A stretch of 64,000 nucleotides of DNA from Nonomuraea harbinensis (lineage in GTDB: Bacteria; Actinomycetota; Actinomycetes; Streptosporangiales; Streptosporangiaceae): positions 248,001-312,000 of the forward strand of contig NZ_JAHKRN010000002.1 of the NCBI RefSeq assembly GCF_019396385.1. Direction: 5' to 3'. Each line of letters starts with the position of its first letter. Positions within the stretch are counted from its first letter, which is position 1. The notes below the pieces were generated by a model. That model was not told the origin of the DNA, did no database searches, and saw only the letters and a list, made by a program, of their open reading frames with translations. Shown in pieces: positions 7,523-13,612 of the stretch. The position numbers and the translations under genes were made by a program.

Positions 7523-8115
7523 GCCGTCACCCCCCTCTCCTCCAGTGCCACGCGCAGCGCGCGCACCGCGTAGTAGACCCGGGACTTGACGGTGCCCACG
7601 GGGATGCCGAGCGCCCGCGCGGCGTCGTTGACGGAACGATCGCGCAGGATCGTCTCGTTGAGGATCTCGCGATGCGCGGGCGACAGGGCCTTGAGCGCTT
7701 CGGACACGACCACCTGGTGCAGCAGCTGCTCCATCTCATCCGGCACGGGCATGTGCTCCAGCGGGCCGTCGCCCTGCTCCTGGGGGCGGGCGTCCCTTCG
7801 CCGCCGGTCATCGATCACGATACGTCGGGCGACGGTCGCCAGCCAGGGCATCAGCGAGGCCGCGTCGGGATCGAGCTGCTCGGCGCTGCGCCAGGCGCGG
7901 ATCATGGTCTCCTGTACGACGTCCTCGGCCCACTGCCGGTCACCCGCGGTCAGCCGCACGACGAAGGCCAGCAACGGCCGGTGGTACTGCCGGTAGAGAG
8001 CCGACACGACCATCTCCGGGTCCGGCCGTACGCGCCTCAACCACTGCCGTAACCGCGGCTTGCCCATGGGGGCTGCTCCCTCGGCCGAGGGTGGGGGATA
8101 CGTGCTCAGTCGCAT
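7519..8115 (-). CDS. ECF RNA polymerase sigma factor (SigK/SigL-like)
   Basis: About 198 residues. Region 2 (LYRQYHRPLLAFVVRLT then WAEDVVQETMIRAWR) recognises -10 DNA and core polymerase; region 4 (LSPAHREILNETI, NDAARALGIPVGTVKSRVYYAVRALR) is the -35 helix-turn-helix. Its partner is the ZAS anti-sigma factor directly downstream, so it belongs to the membrane-anchored ECF class. The ATG at 8115 follows AAAGGGGA closely; a shorter start at 8067 with GAGGGAG 8 nt upstream is equally plausible. The target regulon cannot be read from the window. Confidence 0.9.
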   Translation of the reverse strand: MRLSTYPPPSAEGAAPMGKPRLRQWLRRVRPDPEMVVSALYRQYHRPLLAFVVRLTAGDRQWAEDVVQETMIRAWRSAEQLDPDAASLMPWLATVARRIVIDDRRRRDARPQEQGDGPLEHMPVPDEMEQLLHQVVVSEALKALSPAHREILNETILRDRSVNDAARALGIPVGTVKSRVYYAVRALRVALEERGVTA

Positions 8116-8197
8116 CATTCCCCTTTCTCGAGTCCGTCGGCAGGTGGTACGGACCACGGCGCCCCGACGGTTCAACCGCGGGGTGGCCGAAAACCCG

Positions 8198-8227
8198 TTG
8201 CGGTCCCGCGCGGCCGGTGCGTAGAGT
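8198..8227 (+). promoter_or_regulatory. Sigma-70-type promoter for the rsgA transcript
   Basis: TTGCGG (8198-8203), an 18-nt spacer and TAGAGT (8222-8227) lie 30 nt before the leader ORF at 8258. This is the only good promoter match in the divergent gap between the sigma gene and rsgA. Confidence 0.5.
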
Positions 8228-8257
8228 CACCGGCAACGGATCGAGGAGGTGAGGACT

Positions 8258-8311
8258 ATGCGGGTCGTCCTGTTCTGCCTGCCGTCAGTCCCCCTCCGGG
8301 TGTTCGCCTGA
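8258..8311 (+). CDS. Candidate 17-residue leader peptide before rsgA
   Basis: ATG at 8258 follows a near-perfect GAGGAGGTGAGG ribosome site; the frame reads MRVVLFCLPSVPLRVFA and stops at 8309-8311. A hairpin with perfect 7-bp arms CCGGGTG (8296-8302) and CACCCGG (8315-8321) straddles its stop codon and is followed by GTTCCTTCTC. The layout (strong ribosome site, short ORF, hairpin over the stop, pyrimidine run, weak TTG start downstream) is that of a leader-peptide attenuator. The sequence shows the elements; the regulatory role is inferred. Confidence 0.5.
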   Translation: MRVVLFCLPSVPLRVFA

Positions 8312-8352
8312 GACCACCCGGGTTCCTTCTCAACCTCAAGGGTGCAATTCCG

Positions 8353-9450
8353 TTGTCTTACGATCTTTCTCTGCTCGGCTGGACCGATTCCCGCGCCGCC
8401 GAGCTGCCCGGCGACACCGTGCCCGGCCGCGTCTCCCGCGTCGACCGCGGCGCGGCCGAGGTCGTCACGAGCGCCGGCCGGCATCACGCCCGCTACGGCG
8501 CCCGCGTCCGCAGGGCGTCCGCCGCCGACCCGGTCGCGCTGCCCTGCGTGGGCGACTGGGCCGCGCTCAAGCCGCTGCCCTCGGGTGACTACGAGCTCGC
8601 CGAGCTCCTGCCCAGGACGACCGCGTTCGTCCGCGGCGGCGTCAGCCGCGACTCCCGTGGCGGGCTGTCCGGCGACGGCCAGGGCCAGGTGCTCGCGGCC
8701 AACGTCGACATCGTGTTCGTCGCCGAACCGTCCATGCACGCCACCGATCTGGCCGACCTGGGCCGCATCGAGCGCCTGACGGCGCTCGCCTGGGAGTCCG
8801 GCGGCACTCCGGTGGTGCTCGTCACCAAGTCCGACCTGTTCGGGCCCGGCCTGGGCGATCTGCTCGACGACGTGCGGCAGGCCGCGCCCGGCGTCGACGT
8901 GCACGCGGTCTCCTCCATCCGCGGGGAGGGGGTCGAGCTCGTCCGCGACTATCTGGACGGGTCCCGTACCGCCGTCGTGCTCGGCCCCTCGGGGGCCGGC
9001 AAGTCCACCCTCGTCAACGCGCTCGCGGGCGGCGAGGTGATGGAGACCCAGCGGGTGCGCGCCGCCGACGGGCGCGGCCGGCACACCACCGTCCACCGGG
9101 AGCTCATCCCGCTGCCCGGGGGCGGGCTCGTCATCGACACGCCTGGCATCAGGCGGGTCGGCCTGTACGACATGAACGAGGGCGTGGAGCGGGTCTTCTC
9201 CGACCTGGAGGCGCTGGCCGCGGAGTGCCGCTTCCACGACTGCGGCCACGAGACCGAGCCCGGGTGCGCGGTGCTGGCGGCGCTGGAGAGCGGCGAGCTG
9301 CCGGAGCGGCGGCTGGAGAGCTGGCGCAAGCTCCAGCGGGAGGCGGCGTGGATGGCCTCCCGGACGGACGCCAGGCTGCGCAAGGACCTGCAGAGCAAGT
9401 GGAAGTCGATCCACAAGGAGATGCGCCGCTCGGGCCGCAACCGGCCGTGA
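8353..9450 (+). CDS. rsgA: Ribosome small-subunit-dependent GTPase A
   Basis: 365-residue circularly permuted GTPase that helps late 30S ribosome maturation. N-terminal OB fold (VPGRVSRVDRGAAEVVT), then the permuted G motifs: TKSD (G4), SS (G5), GPSGAGKSTLVNAL (G1, about residues 211-224), DTPGIR (G3). The C-terminal zinc site is CRFHDCGHETEPGC. The start is TTG at 8353 with AAGGGTG 8 nt upstream; no ATG/GTG fits in frame before the OB fold. A weak start behind a structured leader suggests control of translation. Confidence 0.93.
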   Translation: MSYDLSLLGWTDSRAAELPGDTVPGRVSRVDRGAAEVVTSAGRHHARYGARVRRASAADPVALPCVGDWAALKPLPSGDYELAELLPRTTAFVRGGVSRDSRGGLSGDGQGQVLAANVDIVFVAEPSMHATDLADLGRIERLTALAWESGGTPVVLVTKSDLFGPGLGDLLDDVRQAAPGVDVHAVSSIRGEGVELVRDYLDGSRTAVVLGPSGAGKSTLVNALAGGEVMETQRVRAADGRGRHTTVHRELIPLPGGGLVIDTPGIRRVGLYDMNEGVERVFSDLEALAAECRFHDCGHETEPGCAVLAALESGELPERRLESWRKLQREAAWMASRTDARLRKDLQSKWKSIHKEMRRSGRNRP

Positions 9451-9457
9451 CGCCCTC

Positions 9458-9490
9458 CCGGGGAGCGGGCCCGCACGGGCCCCTCCCCGG
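9458..9490 (+). terminator. Nested GC hairpin after rsgA
   Basis: CCGGGGA pairs with TCCCCGG, and within it GGGCCC pairs with GGGCCC around GCAC. It starts 8 nt after the rsgA stop; no T-run. Confidence 0.5.
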
Positions 9491-9528
9491 CGGGCCTGCC
9501 CGTCGGCGGCGTGGGTACGGGTTTCCGT

Positions 9529-10170
9529 ATGGAGTGCGTGTTCGTCGACCGTGCGCAAGCGGGGGAGCGGCTGGCCGAGCGGCTGGCGGGCATCCCCGGC
9601 CCGGTGGTGCTCGCGCTGCCGCGTGGCGGGGTGGAGGTGGCGGAGCCGATCGTGCGCCGGCTCGGCGGCGTGCTGGACGTGCTCGTCACCCGCAAGATCG
9701 GCTACCCGCCGTCGCCGGAGTTCGGCGTGGGGGCGATCGCCGAGGGCGGTGAGCCGGTGTTCGACCTGCCGTTGCTGCACCGGCTGGGGCTGACGCCGGA
9801 GGACCTGGCCGGCGAGGTGGCCGCCGAGCGGCGGGAGCTGGCCCGCCGGGTGGCGGTGTACCGGGGTGACCGGCCGCTGCCCGACCTGGCGGGCCGCGAG
9901 GTGGTGGTGGCCGACGACGGGCTGGCCACCGGGGTGACCGCGCGGGCCGCGCTGCGGGCGGTGGCCGCGGCCGGGCCCGGGAGGGTGACGCTCGCCGTTC
10001 CGGTGGGCGCCAGGGACACGGTCAGCGCCATGCGGGAGGAGGCCGACGAGGTGGTGGTGCTCTGCGTGCCGGCCGACTTCCGCGCGGTCGGGCAGTGGTA
10101 CGAGCATTTCGGCCAGCTCTCCGACGCCGACGTGCTGGAGGTGCTGGCCCGGAACCCGGCGCCGGGTTAG
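9529..10170 (+). CDS. Type I phosphoribosyltransferase-family protein
   Basis: About 213 residues with the PRPP-binding loop VVVADDGLATGVTARAA near residues 124-140 and an N-terminal LALPRGGVEVAEPI segment, as in predicted phosphoribosyltransferases found beside stress or dienelactone-hydrolase genes. The substrate base cannot be read from sequence. The ATG at 9529 gives the usual N-terminus (MECVFVDRAQAGERLA); a GTG at 9511 would add six residues. The stop overlaps the stop of the convergent ATPase gene by three bases. Confidence 0.8.
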   Translation: MECVFVDRAQAGERLAERLAGIPGPVVLALPRGGVEVAEPIVRRLGGVLDVLVTRKIGYPPSPEFGVGAIAEGGEPVFDLPLLHRLGLTPEDLAGEVAAERRELARRVAVYRGDRPLPDLAGREVVVADDGLATGVTARAALRAVAAAGPGRVTLAVPVGARDTVSAMREEADEVVVLCVPADFRAVGQWYEHFGQLSDADVLEVLARNPAPG

Positions 10171-10640
10171 AGCGGCAGCACCGCCCACACGAGCTTGCGC
10201 GCGCCGCCGGGCGTGAGCCAGCCCCAGGCGCGGCAGAGGGCGCCCACCAGGCGCAGCCCGCGACCGTACTCCGCGAAAACGTCGGCGCCGCCGGTGACCG
10301 GCGGCGCCGTGCTGTGATCGCTAACAACGCAGGCCAGTTCGGTCCTGTCCATCAGCAGCCGCAGGTCGATCGCGCCGCCACCGTGGCGCATGGCGTTGGT
10401 GACCAGTTCGGAGGTGATGAGCTGGGCGTCGAACACGGCCCGCTCGGCCCCCCACGAGCCGAGCGTCTGGTCGACGAACCGTCTTGCCACCGAGACGCAC
10501 CCGGGCTCGAACGTGCTGAGCTCGTGGAAGCCGAAGAGGCGATCGCGCTCGGCGGGCCGACCCTCGATCAGGACGGCCGTCAGCCATCCTGGTGGCCTGA
10601 GACCGCTGGCGGTTTGCGGTCCCGGGTCGAAAGTCGTCAT
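10167..10640 (-). CDS. Anti-sigma-type ATP-binding protein (HATPase_c, RsbW-like)
   Basis: 157 residues with the GHKL fold. The N-box is SELVTNAMRHGGG (about residues 78-90); the G1 region DHSTAPP and G2 region EYGRGLRLVGALC follow. Streptomycetes carry dozens of such RsbW/SpoIIAB-like serine-kinase domains, often next to an Xre gene and a DUF397 gene, as in the abaA and whiJ loci. Here it is divergent from exactly such a pair across a palindrome at 10731-10756. It probably modulates that regulator or an anti-anti-sigma factor; partner unknown. Confidence 0.85.
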   Translation of the reverse strand: MTTFDPGPQTASGLRPPGWLTAVLIEGRPAERDRLFGFHELSTFEPGCVSVARRFVDQTLGSWGAERAVFDAQLITSELVTNAMRHGGGAIDLRLLMDRTELACVVSDHSTAPPVTGGADVFAEYGRGLRLVGALCRAWGWLTPGGARKLVWAVLPL

Positions 10641-10730
10641 GCTGGCCCCCGAAGCGCGTTCTGGTATCCAAGACCATCTTTACGGCGTGACGTCGGCGAT
10701 GCAAGACTCTTTCGTGATTTACGGATGCAA

Positions 10731-10756
10731 ATCGCATCTGCACGTGCAGATGCGAT
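10731..10756. promoter_or_regulatory. Perfect 26-bp palindrome before the Xre regulator gene
   Basis: The half-site ATCGCATCTGCAC is followed at once by its exact complement, centred on CACGTG. It lies in the divergent gap between the ATPase and Xre genes, just before the Xre ribosome site. It is preceded at 10719-10729 by TTACGGATGCA, a sequence that recurs in reverse at the DUF397 gene palindrome (11750-11769). Probably the binding site of the Xre protein itself. Confidence 0.65.
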
Positions 10757-10770
10757 AGGGAGCGGTGAGC

Positions 10771-11667
10771 GTGAGCGCGGAGCGGGCGAAGCGGATGGAA
10801 AGCGACATTCTGCGACATTCTCCGGGTAGCCCGACCGTCCTGCGGATCCTGCTGGGCACGCAGCTCCGCAGACTCCGCACCGGCAAGGGGATCTCGCGGG
10901 AGGACGCCGGCTACTCCATCCGCGCGTCCCATGCCAAGATCAGCAGGCTGGAGCTGGGCCAGGTCAGCTTCAAGGAGCGCGACGTGGCCGACCTGCTCAC
11001 CCTCTACGGCGTCACGGACCCCGGCGACCGGGCGCCGCTGCTGGAACTGGCCAGGAAGGCCAACGAGCCCGGCTGGTGGCACAAGTACAGCGATCTGCTG
11101 CCGAGCTGGTTCGAGATCTACATCGGGCTGGAGGGCGCCGCCTCGGTCATCCGGACCTACGAGAACCAGTTCGTGCCCGGCCTGCTGCAGACGCCCGCCT
11201 ACGCCAGGGCGGTGATCGAGCTGGCCCACGAGAACGCCCCGGCCGGCGAACTGGAGCGCAGGGTCCAGTTGCGGACGGCCCGCCAGCGGCGGCTGACCGG
11301 GGAGAGCCCGCTCACGCTCTGGGCGGTGATCGACGAGGCGGCGGTGCGCCGGGTGCTCGGCGGGCCCGAGGTCATGCGCGAGCAGATCGAGCACCTGCTG
11401 GAGCTCATCGCCCACCACAATGTCACGTTGCAGATCATGCCGTTCGACCGGGGCGGGCACGCCGCCGCCGGCGGCCCGTTCAGCATCATGCGCTTCCCCG
11501 AGCGTGAGCTGCCCGACGTGGTCTACATGGAGCAGCTGACGAGCGCGCTCTACCTGGACAAGGTCGCCGATTCCGAGCACTACGTGAAGGTCATGGACCG
11601 GCTGAGCGTGCAGGCGGAGCAGCCCCGGCAGACCCGGGCGTTCCTGGAGCGGCTGCTGAACGGCTGA
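10771..11667 (+). CDS. Xre-family regulator with DUF5753 (WhiJ/AbaA-orf-like)
   Basis: About 298 residues. The N-terminal helix-turn-helix (LGTQLRRLRTGKGISREDAGYSIRASHAKISRLELGQ, written here in overlap across residues ~26-62) precedes a DUF5753 domain from about residue 100: YENQFVPGLLQTPAYARAV, then PFSIMRFPERELPDVVYME. In streptomycetes these proteins pair with a DUF397 partner and control development or antibiotic production. GTG at 10771 was chosen because AGGGAG sits 8 nt upstream; GTG at 10765 would be only 2 nt from it. A weak TGTGA/TCACA hairpin with T5 follows the stop. Confidence 0.88.
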   Translation: MSAERAKRMESDILRHSPGSPTVLRILLGTQLRRLRTGKGISREDAGYSIRASHAKISRLELGQVSFKERDVADLLTLYGVTDPGDRAPLLELARKANEPGWWHKYSDLLPSWFEIYIGLEGAASVIRTYENQFVPGLLQTPAYARAVIELAHENAPAGELERRVQLRTARQRRLTGESPLTLWAVIDEAAVRRVLGGPEVMREQIEHLLELIAHHNVTLQIMPFDRGGHAAAGGPFSIMRFPERELPDVVYMEQLTSALYLDKVADSEHYVKVMDRLSVQAEQPRQTRAFLERLLNG

Positions 11668-11749
11668 GTCCCTGTGACCCATCACATAGGGATTTTTGGC
11701 CATCCGGTATATGGCCTCCGGTTCGTCCCTCTATTCTCGGCTCGTAAGC

Positions 11750-11769
11750 ACGGATGCACGTGCATCCGT
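11750..11769. promoter_or_regulatory. Perfect 20-bp palindrome before the DUF397 gene
   Basis: ACGGATGCAC joined to GTGCATCCGT, again centred on CACGTG and flanked by the TTACGGATGCA element shared with the Xre promoter region. Its position 20 nt before the DUF397 start suggests one protein controls both genes. Confidence 0.65.
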
Positions 11770-11790
11770 AAGGGCCGAGGAGCAACACCC

Positions 11791-12024
11791 ATGCACGAGT
11801 TCCGCAACGGAACGCCCGCCGGTCGACTCTCCGCCGACTGGCGCAAGAGCGCGCGGAGCAATCCCAACGGCAACTGCGTCGAGGTGGCGACCCTGCCCAC
11901 AGGGGAGGTGGCCATGCGCAACTCGCGGTTTCCCGACGGTCCCGCGCTCGTCTACACGCGAGCCGAGATCACCGCGTTCGTCCTGGGCGCCAAAGACGGA
12001 GAGTTCGACGACCTGCTGGTGTGA
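11791..12024 (+). CDS. DUF397 domain protein, partner of the Xre regulator
   Basis: 77 residues with the DUF397 core: WRKSARSNPNGNCVEVA (residues ~17-33), then VAMRNSRFPDGPALVYTRAEITAF. Such proteins are partners of Xre/DUF5753 regulators, and the pair behaves somewhat like an antitoxin/toxin or regulator/co-regulator couple. ATG at 11791 has GAGGAG 8 nt upstream. It is 123 nt from the Xre stop and has its own palindrome, so it can be transcribed separately. A strong terminator follows. Confidence 0.9.
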   Translation: MHEFRNGTPAGRLSADWRKSARSNPNGNCVEVATLPTGEVAMRNSRFPDGPALVYTRAEITAFVLGAKDGEFDDLLV

Positions 12025-12057
12025 CCAGCCCTGGCCCGCCGACCGGCGGGCACGCGA

Positions 12058-12090
12058 AAGCCGCCGTCCGGATCGGACGGCGGCTTCTTT
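12058..12090 (+). terminator. Rho-independent terminator after the DUF397 gene
   Basis: Perfect 13-bp stem AAGCCGCCGTCCG / CGGACGGCGGCTT with loop GAT, followed by CTTT. Confidence 0.85.
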
Positions 12091-12126
12091 CATGCGCGGT
12101 TCTTTCGTGCGGGGCGAGGTCCGCCT

Positions 12127-12202
12127 GATCAGGCAGTTGTCCCGACCGGGTTCTCCGGAGCCCGGCGTGCCGGGCCCCGGTCATCGGGACAACTGCGTGA
12201 TC
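12127..12202. repeat. 76-bp inverted repeat between DUF397 and whiB genes
   Basis: The arms GATCA-G-GCAGTTGTCCCGA (12127-12145) and TCGGGACAACTGC-G-TGATC (12184-12202) pair over 18 of 19 positions. The 38-nt loop can itself fold (CCGGG...CCCGG). It may be a terminator for whiB on the minus strand, or a small mobile-like element; no transposase or target duplication is evident. Confidence 0.5.
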
Positions 12203-12232
12203 ACACGATCTTCGGAGACGCTGCCGGGTGTG

Positions 12233-12544
12233 TCAGGCGGCGGAGATGCCGGCGCTGGCGGCGCGGCGCATGCGACGGCGACGCTCGGAGGCGCGCTCGT
12301 CCTCGTTGAGGCCACCCCACGTGCCGTACTTCTCCGGACGGGACAGTGCGTAGTCAAGGCACTCCGTGCGGACGGGGCACTGGGCGCAGATCGCCTTGGC
12401 CTTCCGCTCACGTACGTCACGCTCGGGCTGCCGCTCCCCGTCGGGGCCGAAGAAGAGCACGAGGTCCTCACCCCGGCACGCGGCATCATCCTGCCAACCC
12501 CAGCTGGGGCGCGGGCGGGCGAGCTGCCGACGTACCTGAGACAT
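12233..12544 (-). CDS. WhiB-family iron-sulfur transcriptional regulator
   Basis: 103 residues. The four cluster ligands are C23, C53, C56 and C62 (C-x29-C-x2-C-x5-C), followed by the beta-turn motif GTWGGLNEDER and a basic tail SERRRRMRR for DNA or sigma-factor contact. WhiB proteins bind a redox- or NO-sensitive 4Fe-4S cluster and work with the primary sigma factor. The subclass is unclear; it lacks an AT-hook, so it is not WblC/WhiB7. ATG at 12544 follows AAGGTGG by 7 nt. The gene stands alone. Confidence 0.93.
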   Translation of the reverse strand: MSQVRRQLARPRPSWGWQDDAACRGEDLVLFFGPDGERQPERDVRERKAKAICAQCPVRTECLDYALSRPEKYGTWGGLNEDERASERRRRMRRAASAGISAA

Positions 12545-12645
12545 GAGAAAACCACCTTCGTGAGAGGTATTTCGGTAATTGAGCCGCATCGGACGCTTTG
12601 GGCGTCACTGTTCCAACGCAATGGAGGACCGTGATGTTCCCTTTG

Positions 12646-13560
12646 TCAGGCGTAGGCAGGCGTGGCGTACCGCACAGGCGAAAGCCTGTCCAGCGAAACC
12701 AGCCGGTAGGTGGCGGCCTTGTCGGCGCAAACCGAGCCACACGGCGCTTGCCGCGCCGAGGGCTGGACCACAACCTTGAACCGGACGTCGCCGCAGCGCA
12801 CGATGGCTTCGGTGACGTCGCCGTCCGACTTGGAGGATTCCACGGTCACCGCGCCGACGGAGCACTCTCCCGTATGGGTTCGGGCGAAGTGCTCGACGGC
12901 TTGCAATGGCTCAGGGATACCCGCGCGTCCCCGGAAACGGTCGAGAATGATCTCGCCCGACCGGTACGCGTTAGCCGCTGCGATCGCAGCAGCCTGAGAC
13001 ATGCTGCCGTAGAAAATTCCGTGTGGCAAGCACACGAGGTTGGCGGCGTACCGATCGCCGCCAACGTGTGACGTTTCCCACACCCTTTCTGGCAGTTTTT
13101 CCGCCAGAGCACGGGCGAGGGGCAGTCCGATGCGGGCGCAGCACGCGTTGCGCTTGGCATGCGTGCACACCAGAAATACCGGCTCGTCTTCAAGTATGCA
13201 GGACTCGGGGACCACTCCGGCCACCAGCGCGTCCAGGTCAAGATCGTCAGGACCTGCGATGACGCCGCCGGCGAGCCATGGCCGGTCGCCGATCCCGTAC
13301 CCGACTAGCACGCGGATGCCCTGATCCCGCGTCCGGGTGCGGCGGCCCGGTCGGCGGATGAGCTGCGGCCTGATGCCCCGGGCGAGCGCCCGCGCCACCA
13401 GTTCGGCGATGTTCTCAGGAAGTTCGAAGCTTTCCAGGTGTGACGGCCACGGGCCCGCGTACTCGACGAGGAGCCAGAGCCGCGCGCCCGCCGTGGCGCT
13501 CGCGAGAGTGGGGACGCCACCCGTGTGACATCCCCTCGCGTGTTCGCAGCCCTTCGCCAC
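12646..13560 (-). CDS. Sucrase/ferredoxin-like family protein, iron-regulated
   Basis: 304 residues of the thioredoxin-like 2Fe-2S ('sucraseferredoxin-like') family. Key segments: CTHAKRNACCARIGLPLA (residues ~131-148), ETSHVGGDRYAANLVCLPHG (~162-181), and a C-terminal CGSVCADKAATY; the Cys and His residues in these segments are candidate cluster ligands. Family members are often tied to iron or siderophore use, possibly as reductases. An iron box lies 19 bp upstream of the GTG start, so expression should rise when iron is scarce. Function in detail unknown. Confidence 0.82.
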   Translation of the reverse strand: MAKGCEHARGCHTGGVPTLASATAGARLWLLVEYAGPWPSHLESFELPENIAELVARALARGIRPQLIRRPGRRTRTRDQGIRVLVGYGIGDRPWLAGGVIAGPDDLDLDALVAGVVPESCILEDEPVFLVCTHAKRNACCARIGLPLARALAEKLPERVWETSHVGGDRYAANLVCLPHGIFYGSMSQAAAIAAANAYRSGEIILDRFRGRAGIPEPLQAVEHFARTHTGECSVGAVTVESSKSDGDVTEAIVRCGDVRFKVVVQPSARQAPCGSVCADKAATYRLVSLDRLSPVRYATPAYA

Positions 13561-13579
13561 ACCTTCCCCCTTCCAACGG

Positions 13580-13598
13580 TTAGGTAAGACTAACCTAA
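13580..13598. promoter_or_regulatory. Iron box (DmdR/IdeR-type operator)
   Basis: TTAGGTAAGACTAACCTAA matches the 19-bp consensus TTAGGTTAGSCTAACCTAA at 17 positions and sits just before the ferredoxin-like gene start at 13560. Binding of Fe2+-loaded DtxR-family repressor would silence the gene when iron is plentiful. Confidence 0.85.
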
Positions 13599-13612
13599 CG
13601 GGTTGGGGAGGA

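Noticed and set aside
11673-11686. CRP-like site TGTGA-N4-TCACA after the Xre gene
   Set aside because: The spacer is 4 instead of 6 nt and it lies after a stop codon; it is better read as a weak hairpin.
12127-12202. Insertion-sequence end or miniature transposon
   Set aside because: No transposase gene, second copy or target-site duplication is visible in the window; kept only as an inverted repeat.
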